From Pseudogemmobacter lacusdianii (GTDB lineage: Bacteria > Pseudomonadota > Alphaproteobacteria > Rhodobacterales > Rhodobacteraceae): a stretch of 64,000 bases of DNA. The notes under the pieces were generated by a model. The model did not search any database, was not told the origin of the DNA, and saw nothing but the letters and a program-made list of their open reading frames with translations. Positions 42,501 through 50,577 of the stretch are shown here, in pieces. The stretch spans positions 62,001 through 126,000 of the forward strand of contig NZ_JAVDBT010000004.1 in assembly GCF_030848395.1 (NCBI RefSeq), written 5' to 3'. The position numbers and the translations under genes are program-made. How positions within the stretch are numbered: position 1 is the stretch's first letter; each line of letters opens with the position of its first letter.

Positions 42501-42946
42501 TCCTGCTGCAACCCCTGCCAAGCGGCCTGTCGGCTTTGCGCATTCTCCACATCGGAGAGACCAAGAAGATTTGCCACCAGCCGCATCAGCCGATCTTCCT
42601 CGGCATCGCGGAGCCCATCGACCAATGCGACCGACCACAAAGCCTGCATCATACCAAGACGCTCATCGAGTTCGGTTGCGTCTTTCAGCGCGCGGGTAAA
42701 GCGCACCGTATCAGGGGCTTCGGTCTCCAATTCTTCGGCCTCGGCGCGCAGTTTGGCGGCGGCGAAAGCGTCGTTGTCCATCCGGGCCATCAGCACCCGG
42801 TCGATACGCTCTACCTCTTCGGCGGCGTAAAGGCCGTCGGTACGGGCAGCGCGCACCATCAGCGCGGCAAGGGCAAGATTGGCATCCGCCTGCGGAAGGC
42901 GGGCGGGGGCGGGGGCCAGAAGGGCGCGGAGGAAGGTTTCAAACAT
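42497..42946 (-). CDS. TerB-family protein
   Basis: 149 residues, all-helical. LALAALMVRAARTDGLYAAE and LWSVALVDGLRDAEEDRLMR carry the paired D-G-x-x-x-x-E acidic motifs of the TerB/DjlA-N fold, which can bind metal ions. Many such proteins have nothing to do with tellurite. It starts at ATG 42946 with AAGG upstream and is coupled to the PhnD-like gene by four bases. Confidence 0.8.
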   Translation of the reverse strand: MFETFLRALLAPAPARLPQADANLALAALMVRAARTDGLYAAEEVERIDRVLMARMDNDAFAAAKLRAEAEELETEAPDTVRFTRALKDATELDERLGMMQALWSVALVDGLRDAEEDRLMRLVANLLGLSDVENAQSRQAAWQGLQQE

Positions 42947-43053
42947 GGACGAAGGATAGCGGCCTTACAAAGCTAGCGCCAGATGCGGCGCAAGCGTCTT
43001 GCGGGCTTGTGAAGGCGCCGCAAGAATTCGCTCGTCTGTGCCGGAAAGCTTTG

Positions 43054-43833
43054 TCAGCTTAAGGTCTTGAAAAGCGCGGTCAGCCTCGCGGCCTCGGCCT
43101 CAAGGCCCCAAGGTGGGTTGACGAAGAACATGCCCGAGCCAAGCATCCGGTGGCCTTCGCGCGCGGGCGGGAAGCGGACCTCATGCGTCAGATGGTCAGG
43201 ATGCTGCGCCTCAAGCGCGCGCAGCATTGGGCCATGCGCGCCCCCCGTGAGGATCGGATACCACAGGATCAGCGTGCCCACGTTCCACTTGCGCGCAAGC
43301 TGTGCGAAGACCCGCGGGATACGCTCATAATCCTCTTTCACTTCATATGAGGGATCGCAGAGCAAGACCCCACGGCGCGGGGTCGGGGGCGCGATGGCCA
43401 GGGCCAGATCCAGCCCATCGGCCTTGTGCAGATGCGCGCCCCAAGAGCCAAGATTTTCCGCCAGAGCCGCATGTTCTTGCGGATGCAGCTCGGCCAGATG
43501 GATCGTGTCGGTCTCGCGCAGACCCAAAGCGGCGATGAGCGGTGAGCCGGGATAGGCGGTGTCGCCATACATCGATTGGGTCTCGGCCAACCTTTGGCTG
43601 TAGGGATGCTCGGGCGCAAACCAATCGGCATGGGCCAAGATGCCCTTCGCGGCCTCACCGGTCTTTTGCGCCTCATCCGCGGTCAGGTTGTACAGTCCCC
43701 GTCCGGCATGGGTTTCGATATAGGAGAGCGGTTTGTCCTTCTGGGTCAGATAGTCAAAGACCCAAGCCAGAAGCGCGTGCTTCTGCAGATCGGCCAGATT
43801 CCCGGCGTGAAAGGCATGTTGATAAGAGAGCAT
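43054..43833 (-). CDS. rlmJ: 23S rRNA (adenine-N6)-methyltransferase RlmJ
   Basis: 259 residues. It starts MLSYQHAFHAGNLADLQKHA, typical of RlmJ. IETHAGRGLYNL (39-50) forms part of the SAM site and Asp160 in CDPSYEVKEDYERIP is the catalytic motif (DPPY-like). In E. coli the enzyme methylates A2030 of 23S rRNA. It diverges from the M24 peptidase gene. Confidence 0.93.
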   Translation of the reverse strand: MLSYQHAFHAGNLADLQKHALLAWVFDYLTQKDKPLSYIETHAGRGLYNLTADEAQKTGEAAKGILAHADWFAPEHPYSQRLAETQSMYGDTAYPGSPLIAALGLRETDTIHLAELHPQEHAALAENLGSWGAHLHKADGLDLALAIAPPTPRRGVLLCDPSYEVKEDYERIPRVFAQLARKWNVGTLILWYPILTGGAHGPMLRALEAQHPDHLTHEVRFPPAREGHRMLGSGMFFVNPPWGLEAEAARLTALFKTLS

Positions 43834-43981
43834 GACTTTGGCCTAGCAGGCGCCGAGGGGCAGGCGCAAGGGCCAGCGAGGGGGGAGGGGAGGCGCTGGG
43901 GTGGTTGAACATCTGTTAAGTAATTGACGTTGAGTTCACTTTCGCCCAACACCGGCCGTGAGGATTGTAGGAGACCCGACC

Positions 43982-45076
43982 ATGTCCACGCCCACCAACC
44001 GCCTGCCGTTGCTACAAGCCAAGATGCGCGAAAACAGCATCGACCTTGTGGCCTTGGCACCCACGGCCAATATGACTTGGGCCGTGGGTCTGCGTCCGAT
44101 GTATATGGAGCGCACCTGTATCTTGTTGGTTGGCCAAGACAATGTTGTGGCCCTGATGCCTGAGCTGGACCTGACGACCTTCCAAGAGCATCTCGATATC
44201 CCCGCGGTCACCTTGCGCGATGAGTTGGATCCAGCGGTACTTTTGGCCGAGGCGGTGGCACTGCTGGGAGCTAAAAACGTGGCGCGAGTCAGCATCGATG
44301 AAACCATGCGGGCCGATCACGCGCTTTTGGTGGTCAAAGCCTTCCCGGGCGCAGATTTCGAAAGCAGTGAAAAGCTGATGTCGCAGGTCCGGACCTGCAA
44401 AGACGCCGTCGAGCTGGCAGCTTTGGCAGCGATTGCCGAGATCAATGACAAAGCGATGGAAGCGGCCTTTGCTGCAATCGCTGTGGGCAAGTCCGAGTTC
44501 GAAGTGCTGAACGAGGTGAAGGCCGCCTTCGCCGCCGAAGGCGCTGAGCTGAACTATTACGTCGTTGGCACCGGCGCGAATGGCGCCAAGCCGCATCACC
44601 ACACCGGCACCGATCTCATCCAAGAGGGCGATGCGATCGTGATCGATATCGCGGGCAATAAGGGCGATTACTACTCGGATATGACCCGGATGGCCGTGGT
44701 CGGAACCGCGCCCGAAGGCTACGCCGAGATCCACGGCATCGTTGAGCAAGCGGTTCAGGCGGCTTTGGCGGCAGCAAAGCCGGGTGCCAAGGCGCATGAG
44801 GTGGATGATGCGGCGCGCGGCGTGATCACGGCAGCGGGCTATGGCGAATATTTCACCCATCGCACAGGCCACGGCATCGGCCTTGACGTGCATGAGGGCC
44901 CGTTCATCACCGCAAGCTCGCAAGTGGTCTTGCAGCCCGGCATGGCCTTCACCATCGAGCCGGGGATCTATCTGCCCGGCCGCTTTGGCGTGCGGCTTGA
45001 AGAGATTGCCGTCATCACCGAAACCGGCTGCCGCATCCTGTCGCGCCTGCCGCGGGATACCTATTGGGTCTCGTGA
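43982..45076 (+). CDS. M24-family metallopeptidase (Xaa-Pro peptidase-like)
   Basis: 364 residues from ATG 43982, with GTAGGAGAC upstream. The metal ligands are Asp222, Asp233 (IDIAGNKGDYYSDMTR), His297 (HRTGHGIG), Glu326 (FTIEPGIY) and Glu340 (VRLEEIAV), so the dinuclear site is intact. An N-terminal creatinase-like domain covers about 1-135. Both Xaa-Pro aminopeptidase and dipeptidase activities are possible, and the creatinase fold also allows other C-N hydrolyses. It is monocistronic with a strong terminator. Confidence 0.88.
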   Translation: MSTPTNRLPLLQAKMRENSIDLVALAPTANMTWAVGLRPMYMERTCILLVGQDNVVALMPELDLTTFQEHLDIPAVTLRDELDPAVLLAEAVALLGAKNVARVSIDETMRADHALLVVKAFPGADFESSEKLMSQVRTCKDAVELAALAAIAEINDKAMEAAFAAIAVGKSEFEVLNEVKAAFAAEGAELNYYVVGTGANGAKPHHHTGTDLIQEGDAIVIDIAGNKGDYYSDMTRMAVVGTAPEGYAEIHGIVEQAVQAALAAAKPGAKAHEVDDAARGVITAAGYGEYFTHRTGHGIGLDVHEGPFITASSQVVLQPGMAFTIEPGIYLPGRFGVRLEEIAVITETGCRILSRLPRDTYWVS

Positions 45077-45097
45077 TCCGACCTGAGGTCTGAAATG

Positions 45098-45136
45098 CGA
45101 AAAGGGGGCGAATGGACCGCCCCCTTTTCGTTTGAG
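45098..45136. terminator. Bidirectional terminator
   Basis: A perfect 13-base stem CGAAAAGGGGGCG / CGCCCCCTTTTCG with a 7-base loop and a following TTT. The A/T-rich outer part works on both strands, ending the convergent peptidase and porin-like genes. Confidence 0.9.
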
Positions 45137-45148
45137 ACCAGCCTAAGC

Positions 45149-46108
45149 TTAGAAGCTGAGGTGAGCTTGCGAAAAGGCCGAGCGCGACGGGTTCAGAATC
45201 GCATCAGCAGTGCTGTTCAGCGGCGCCTTGATCTTGCCCTTACCCAGCGGGATCGAAAGGCCGAAGCGAACCGCCTCGGTACCATAACCGGAATGGACGG
45301 AGGAGGAACTCCGAGCCAATTCGAGCGATGCAATCATGGGTACGCCGATATTGTCGGTCAAATCATAGGATGCGCCAAGACTTATGGTCCGATCTTGGTA
45401 AGTGTCAGTCCTCCACATAATGGACTCAGCGCCTGTAAGCTCGACCAGACCAGCGAAGATATTGATCTTATCGGTAGCGCTGTAGACCGCTGCAATTCCC
45501 TTGGTCGTCATCTGCTTGAGATCGGAGCCGAAAATGTCCCAGTCTGTTTTCACGACCGACACGCCGATTGTTAGCTTTTCGCCGATGCTATAGCTGGCAC
45601 GGATGCCTGAACTTCTCAGACTATAGTCACTGCCAACGTCGCCGCCGGGGCCGCCCATTTTGCTTTTGGCTGCAAAGACGGCTACATCGATACCGTCGGC
45701 TTCATAACCGATTTCGATACCCGTCGTGTCCATGGTCGAATAGTCCTTCTCCACATCCCCTTCGTCTTCGTAGTCTAGTGAGAAGCTTTCGTAGAAGGCC
45801 GCAGCTTTCATATTATTGGAGAAGGTATAGCCGAGGTCGAAGGACTTCAAATCACCCGGGGTGCTTGTTTCGGAGTAGCCGTCCTCTTTGTCGAGTTTAT
45901 TAAAGCGGGCGCCAAAGGTGAGGCCATTCTCAAATGCGAATTTGATGCGCCCGTCGAAGGTGACAGTCTTGGTGGGCACCGAATACACCGAATCCCATCC
46001 GGTCTCGCTATAGCCAAGGGTCAATGCGCCGGAATAGTCCTGAGCAAAGGCGGCGAACGGAGAGGCCAAAGCAACTGTGAAGGCAAGGGCGCCAAATTTG
46101 GTACTCAT
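45149..46108 (-). CDS. Porin-like outer-membrane beta-barrel protein
   Basis: 319 residues from ATG 46108. The signal peptide (MSTKFGALAFTVALASPFAA, cleaved after FAQ) leaves a mature protein starting DYSGALTLGYSETGWD. Alternating strands (FDGRIKFAFENGLTFGARFN, ISLGASYDLTDN) and a terminal Phe indicate an outer-membrane barrel. It resembles Rhodobacter-type porins in general pattern only. The base composition is visibly lower in GC than its neighbours, with many AAT, GAT and ATA-containing stretches. The long 5' gap to pyrG's terminator is AT-rich. Confidence 0.75.
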   Translation of the reverse strand: MSTKFGALAFTVALASPFAAFAQDYSGALTLGYSETGWDSVYSVPTKTVTFDGRIKFAFENGLTFGARFNKLDKEDGYSETSTPGDLKSFDLGYTFSNNMKAAAFYESFSLDYEDEGDVEKDYSTMDTTGIEIGYEADGIDVAVFAAKSKMGGPGGDVGSDYSLRSSGIRASYSIGEKLTIGVSVVKTDWDIFGSDLKQMTTKGIAAVYSATDKINIFAGLVELTGAESIMWRTDTYQDRTISLGASYDLTDNIGVPMIASLELARSSSSVHSGYGTEAVRFGLSIPLGKGKIKAPLNSTADAILNPSRSAFSQAHLSF

Positions 46109-46250
46109 CAGGGGAAGGCTCCATAGTAAATGCCCGGTGTGGTAAACAACCTCAGAGGGTGTATGCAACAGGTTAAATAATTAATCGGCTAGTCATATTT
46201 AAGGAATTTCAGTGTATTAGCCGTGGATCGCCTCAACTTTCCGTGAGGTG

Positions 46251-46279
46251 AAAAAAGCCCCCGCGAGGGCGGGGGCTTT
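46251..46279 (-). terminator. Rho-independent terminator after pyrG
   Basis: A stem AAAGCCCCCGC / GCGGGGGCTTT with a 4-base loop. On the minus strand it ends in TTTTTTC, 26 bases after the pyrG stop. Confidence 0.88.
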
Positions 46280-46304
46280 GGTGTATTTTCGGGCTGCGGT
46301 CCGT

Positions 46305-47948
46305 TTAGACCAGACGGCTGTTCTCAATCGCGGCGCGGATGAAATCGGCAAAAAGCGGATGCGGCGCGAAGGGCTTTGACTTCAGCTCGGGGTGGAATTG
46401 CACGCCGATGAACCACGGGTGATCTTTCACCTCGACGATCTCGGGCAGCTTGCCATCGGGCGACATGCCCGAGAACACCAGCCCCGACTTTTCCAACTGG
46501 TCGCGATACTGCGTGTCCACCTCATAGCGGTGACGGTGGCGCTCTTCGATCGTCGTCGCGCCATAGATCCGCGCGACAGCCGAGCCATCCTTGAGATGCG
46601 CGGTATAAGCGCCCAAACGCATGGTGCCGCCCTTGGCGTCATCGGCCTTGCGGCGCACGGTGTGATTGCCCTGCACCCATTCTTTCAGGTGATAGACAAC
46701 CGGGGTGAAGCGGCGCTCGCCCTTTTCATGGTCGAACTCTTCCGAGCCGGCATTGGCCAACCCCACCATGTTCCGCGCGGCTTCGACGACCGCCATTTGC
46801 ATGCCAAGGCAGATGCCAAGGTAAGGAATCTTACGCTCACGCGCGAAGCGGGCGGCGTTGATCTTGCCCTCGGTGCCGCGCTCGCCAAAGCCGCCGGGCA
46901 CCAGAATCGCGTGGAAATTGCCCAAAACCGCAGCCGGATCTTCGCGCTCAAAGATCTCGGCATCGATCCATTCCGAACGCACCTTGGTGCGATTGGCCAT
47001 GCCGCCATGGGTCAGCGCCTCGGCGATGGATTTATAGGCGTCTTCCAGTTGGGTGTATTTGCCAACAATGGCCACACGCACCTCGCCCTCGGGATGCGAG
47101 AGGCGGTCCATCACATCTTCCCAACGCCCCAGATTGGGCTTCGGTGCCGGGTTGATGCCAAAAGCGTCAAGCACGGCTTGGTCCAGACCGGCGCGGTGAT
47201 AGGCCAGCGGTGCTTCATAGATGGTTTTCAGGTCATAGGCCGGAATCACCGCCTCTTTGCGGACATTGCAGAAAAGGGCGATCTTTTCGCGCTCACGCTC
47301 GGGGATCGGATGCTCTGAGCGGCAGACCAGCACATCCGGCGCCAGACCAATGGATTGCAACTCTTTGACCGAGTGCTGCGTGGGTTTGGTCTTCAACTCA
47401 CCCGATGCCGCCAAATAGGGCAGGAGGGTAAGGTGCATCAGAATCGACTGGCCACGCGGCCGTTCGTGAATGAATTGGCGGATGGCTTCGAAGAAGGGCA
47501 GGCCTTCGATATCGCCAACGGTGCCGCCGATCTCGCACAGCATGAAATCAACCTCTTCATCGCCGACGCGAAGGAAGTCTTTGATCTCATTGGTGACATG
47601 CGGGATGACTTGGATGGTCTTGCCCAGATAATCGCCGCGGCGCTCGCGCTCGAGCACGTTGGAATAGATCCGGCCCGAGGAAATAGAATCGGTCATCCGC
47701 GCATGCACGCCGGTGAAGCGTTCATAATGTCCAAGGTCGAGGTCGGTCTCCGCGCCGTCATCGGTCACGAAGACCTCACCATGCTCGAAGGGGGACATCG
47801 TGCCGGGGTCGACGTTGAGGTAGGGATCGAGCTTGCGCAGCCGAACCGTATAGCCGCGCGCCTGCAGCAAGGCCCCCAGAGCGGCCGAGGCCAAGCCCTT
47901 GCCAAGAGAGGATACGACGCCACCGGTGATGAAAATATAACGCGCCAC
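46305..47948 (-). CDS. pyrG: CTP synthase
   Basis: 547 residues, the expected length. The N-terminal amidoligase domain starts [20 protein letters not shown] (P-loop). The C-terminal glutaminase domain has the nucleophile Cys in [11 protein letters not shown] and the His/Glu pair in [12 protein letters not shown]. It makes CTP from UTP, ATP and glutamine. It is separated from secG by 153 bases that hold a hairpin, although secG-pyrG order is common in this group. Confidence 0.97.
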   Translation of the reverse strand: MARYIFITGGVVSSLGKGLASAALGALLQARGYTVRLRKLDPYLNVDPGTMSPFEHGEVFVTDDGAETDLDLGHYERFTGVHARMTDSISSGRIYSNVLERERRGDYLGKTIQVIPHVTNEIKDFLRVGDEEVDFMLCEIGGTVGDIEGLPFFEAIRQFIHERPRGQSILMHLTLLPYLAASGELKTKPTQHSVKELQSIGLAPDVLVCRSEHPIPEREREKIALFCNVRKEAVIPAYDLKTIYEAPLAYHRAGLDQAVLDAFGINPAPKPNLGRWEDVMDRLSHPEGEVRVAIVGKYTQLEDAYKSIAEALTHGGMANRTKVRSEWIDAEIFEREDPAAVLGNFHAILVPGGFGERGTEGKINAARFARERKIPYLGICLGMQMAVVEAARNMVGLANAGSEEFDHEKGERRFTPVVYHLKEWVQGNHTVRRKADDAKGGTMRLGAYTAHLKDGSAVARIYGATTIEERHRHRYEVDTQYRDQLEKSGLVFSGMSPDGKLPEIVEVKDHPWFIGVQFHPELKSKPFAPHPLFADFIRAAIENSRLV

Positions 47949-48044
47949 GCCGGGCCCCCCGTGTTCAGTTCAACATGCGATTCGGGCAGGTGGAATCGCA
48001 GCACCACGGGAGATGGGATATACCCTCTCCCGGTCATGTTCACA

Positions 48045-48080
48045 ACCCGCTCCCCGCAACATGATGTTTGCGGGGCGGGT
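48045..48080 (-). terminator. Hairpin after secG
   Basis: ACCCG-CT-CCCCGCAA pairs with TTGCGGGG-CGGGT with one bulge. It lies 22 bases after the secG stop on the minus strand. No T-run follows, so read-through into pyrG is likely. Confidence 0.5.
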
Positions 48081-48101
48081 AGAAAGTCAAAAGCTAGTGG
48101 A

Positions 48102-48497
48102 TCAGTTGCTGCCGGTCGCCGGAGCGGCGGTTTCGTCAGCTGCCGGAGCGGTCACAGCAGGCGGGATCAAGGCCTCATCCGCGGGGGCCGGGGGCAGCAG
48201 GCTGTCGATTTCAGCCGGTGCGCTGGTGCCATCAGCCGGCGCAGCGGGCGGCGGGACCAGATCCAGAACCGAGCCGCCGCCAGCATCGCGTGCCGCCATG
48301 ACCGCAAGGGTCATCGAGGTGCAGATGAAGGCGATCGCGAAGACCCAAGTCAGCTTGGTCAGGCCGGTCGCTTTGCCACGGGCTTGCGTGCTGCCGCCGC
48401 CAGAGAGAAGCGCGCCACCTTCATTGCGCTGCAAAAGCACGACGCCAATCAACAGAAGGGCGAGGATCAGGTGGACGGTAAGGACGACGGTTTCCAT
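48102..48497 (-). CDS. secG: Preprotein translocase subunit SecG
   Basis: 131 residues from ATG 48497. Two transmembrane helices (METVVLTVHLILALLLIGVV and WVFAIAFICTSMTLAVMA) flank the conserved LLQRNEGGALLSGGG loop. The C-terminus is a Pro/Ala-rich tail (PPPAAPADGTSAPAEIDS) typical of alphaproteobacterial SecG. It is part of the SecYEG channel. An upstream in-frame extension has no family match. Confidence 0.93.
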   Translation of the reverse strand: METVVLTVHLILALLLIGVVLLQRNEGGALLSGGGSTQARGKATGLTKLTWVFAIAFICTSMTLAVMAARDAGGGSVLDLVPPPAAPADGTSAPAEIDSLLPPAPADEALIPPAVTAPAADETAAPATGSN

Positions 48498-48827
48498 GGA
48501 GGCGTTATTCCCGGGGCCAAGTCTTGCGGGGCCATTTAGGACTATGGAGCGCGCGGCGCAAGTGAGGATGCAGTCCCCGCGCCTTTTGGATTGCATTGCG
48601 CTGCGTCGGAGCCGCGGGTTTTGCACATCTTGCACCGATCAAACCTGGCCAAAATGCCTATGCGGATGGATGATCTGGGGGGGGGTGCGGCAGGGAGATA
48701 TTTATTCTGCAAGCGGGCTTGGGCCTAGGAGGCTTTGATCGAATTGCCAAAGTCTGGGGGGTGTTCGCGACACCCAGCGTCGCTTTCGACGGGGCAGGGG
48801 GCAGCGATGCCGCCTAGTTTTCGGGGC
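48498..48827. other. Intergenic region between divergent secG and DMT transporter
   Basis: 330 bases that must hold both promoters. An eight-base G run lies near 48676-48683, followed by AGATATTTATTCTGCAAG, which is AT-rich for this genome. No gene, RNA or strong hairpin is recognised. Confidence 0.5.
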
Positions 48828-49832
48828 ATGAGTAAGCCCATGCCGAACCCTCCCGCCGCTTTTGCCCATTCCACTGTTGCGCCGGAGTTGGCCGTGCCCA
48901 CCCATGCTGCGGGCGACCGGATTTTGCCGGGCATCTTGTTGATGCTGGCCTTTTGTGTGCTGGCACCCTTGCTTGATGTCAGTTCCAAATTGGCGGCCGA
49001 GGGCGGCATCCCGGTGGGCCAGATCACCGCAGCGCGGTTCGTTGTGCAATGCGCGCTGATCCTGCCGGTGGCTTGGCTCATGCGGGTGCCCATGCGTGTA
49101 AGCCCGCGCGCCTTGGCCCTTAGCGCTTTGCGGGCGGCCCTTTTGGTCTTCTCAACTTTTGCCTTCGTCTCGGGTGTGGCGGTGATGCCCTTGGCCGACG
49201 CCTTGGCCATTGTCTTCGTCGAGCCCTTCATCTTGTTGATCTTGGGCTATATCCTCTTTGGCGAACAGGTCGGGCCGCGTCGGATTGTTGCCTGCCTTGT
49301 TGGCTTTGGTGGCGCGCTCTTTGTCATCCAGCCTTCGCTGACCGCCTTTGGCTTGATCGCGCTTTGGCCCTTGGCCACGGCTTTTTCCTTTGCTTTCTAT
49401 ATGTTGGTGACACGAGAGCTTTCAAAGGTCATGCATCCTGTGGCCATGCAGGCTCATACCAGCTGGATTGGTGTGCTGATCTCTGTGCCCGTGCTTTGGT
49501 TCATGCAAGAAGGGCCGATCCCGGCCCTGCACAGTGTGATGCCCGAGGGCTGGCAATGGCTCTGGCTCTTTGGTGTCGGTTTTTGGGCCGCTGCCAGCCA
49601 CGGTTGCATGACGCAAGCTTTGGCTTGGGCCCCGGCCGCAACATTGGCACCGCTGCACTATTTTGAAATCGTGATCGCGGTGATCTTGGGCTATCTGATC
49701 TTCGATGATCTGCCGAATGAGATGACCTTCACCGGCATCGCCATCGTGGTCGGCTCCGGCCTATATATCATCTATCGTGAGCGGCTGACCCATCGGACTC
49801 AGGCCAAAACGGCGCTGCCGCCAACGCTTTGA
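48828..49832 (+). CDS. DMT superfamily (EamA) transporter
   Basis: 334 residues from ATG 48828 (MSKPMPNPPAAF); ATG 48840 is also possible. There are ten predicted membrane helices in two EamA repeats, for example PLADALAIVFVEPFILLILG in the first and ATLAPLHYFEIVIAVILGYL in the second. Family members export amino acids, metabolites or drugs; the substrate is unknown. The last 65 bases overlap the convergent thiN gene. Confidence 0.85.
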   Translation: MSKPMPNPPAAFAHSTVAPELAVPTHAAGDRILPGILLMLAFCVLAPLLDVSSKLAAEGGIPVGQITAARFVVQCALILPVAWLMRVPMRVSPRALALSALRAALLVFSTFAFVSGVAVMPLADALAIVFVEPFILLILGYILFGEQVGPRRIVACLVGFGGALFVIQPSLTAFGLIALWPLATAFSFAFYMLVTRELSKVMHPVAMQAHTSWIGVLISVPVLWFMQEGPIPALHSVMPEGWQWLWLFGVGFWAAASHGCMTQALAWAPAATLAPLHYFEIVIAVILGYLIFDDLPNEMTFTGIAIVVGSGLYIIYRERLTHRTQAKTALPPTL

Positions 49833-50475
49833 TCGCAGCATCCAGCCGCTTGCGCGGCAGGATCGTCAGCATGCCGGGGCGGTTGAACGACATCCGCACC
49901 TCAGGGCGTGCCACCTTGTTCGAGGTGCCAATCATCGCATCCGGGGCGAACTCCAGCCCCTGTAGCGGCCAGTGCAGGCCTTCACTGCTGCCCTCCAGCC
50001 TGGTCATCGGGAAAAGCGACAGCGGATCGTCAGGGCAGAGCCGCAAGGCCAATTCTGGCGGGGCGGCAAAGGCGATATCCTTAGGGCCAATCACAATGCA
50101 GCGGTGATTGGGCAGCAGCACCAGCCCGTTCATCACCGCCAAACCATGATCCATGCGCGCGCCGGTGAAGCCGACTGCCAGCACCAGCGGCGCTTTGATC
50201 CTCTGCAAGGCTTTGACAAAATCGGTTCGATCTTGGGCCGGGGCAGGATGAAGACGGTCGGCAGGCAGTTTTCGCATCGTCTCGGACGAGATCGAATCGA
50301 AATCTCCAATCACCGCATCGGGCAGGATTCCAGCGGCCAGCAATCGGTCCGCGCCGCTGTCGGCGGCCACGGCCATCGGCGCCCGCGCCAGCGCCAAGCG
50401 CAGGTCGCGCCCCCCCAAAGCACCGCCGCCCACCAGCGTCACACCTTGGCTGTGTTGGACATTTGGCGCGATCAC
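49768..50475 (-). CDS. thiN: Thiamine diphosphokinase
   Basis: 235 residues from GTG 50475. The N-terminal domain has VTLVGGGALG and ADSGADRLLAAGILPDAVIGDFDSIS, the family's nucleotide/Mg site. QDRTDFVKALQRI follows and FTGARMDHGLAVMNGLVLL supplies the thiamine site. It converts thiamine to thiamine diphosphate. Its C-terminal about 20 codons overlap the DMT transporter gene on the other strand. The start is uncertain because no strong ribosome site precedes it. Confidence 0.9.
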   Translation of the reverse strand: MIAPNVQHSQGVTLVGGGALGGRDLRLALARAPMAVAADSGADRLLAAGILPDAVIGDFDSISSETMRKLPADRLHPAPAQDRTDFVKALQRIKAPLVLAVGFTGARMDHGLAVMNGLVLLPNHRCIVIGPKDIAFAAPPELALRLCPDDPLSLFPMTRLEGSSEGLHWPLQGLEFAPDAMIGTSNKVARPEVRMSFNRPGMLTILPRKRLDAAIKALAAAPFWPESDGSAAHDR

Positions 50476-50577
50476 AAGGATACTATTCGAATTAAGGCAA
50501 TCTGCGCGTGGTAGAACACAATCAATCCTTCAAATTACCCCGGTCTGTCCACGGATTCGGACAACGGCCGGGCCAGT

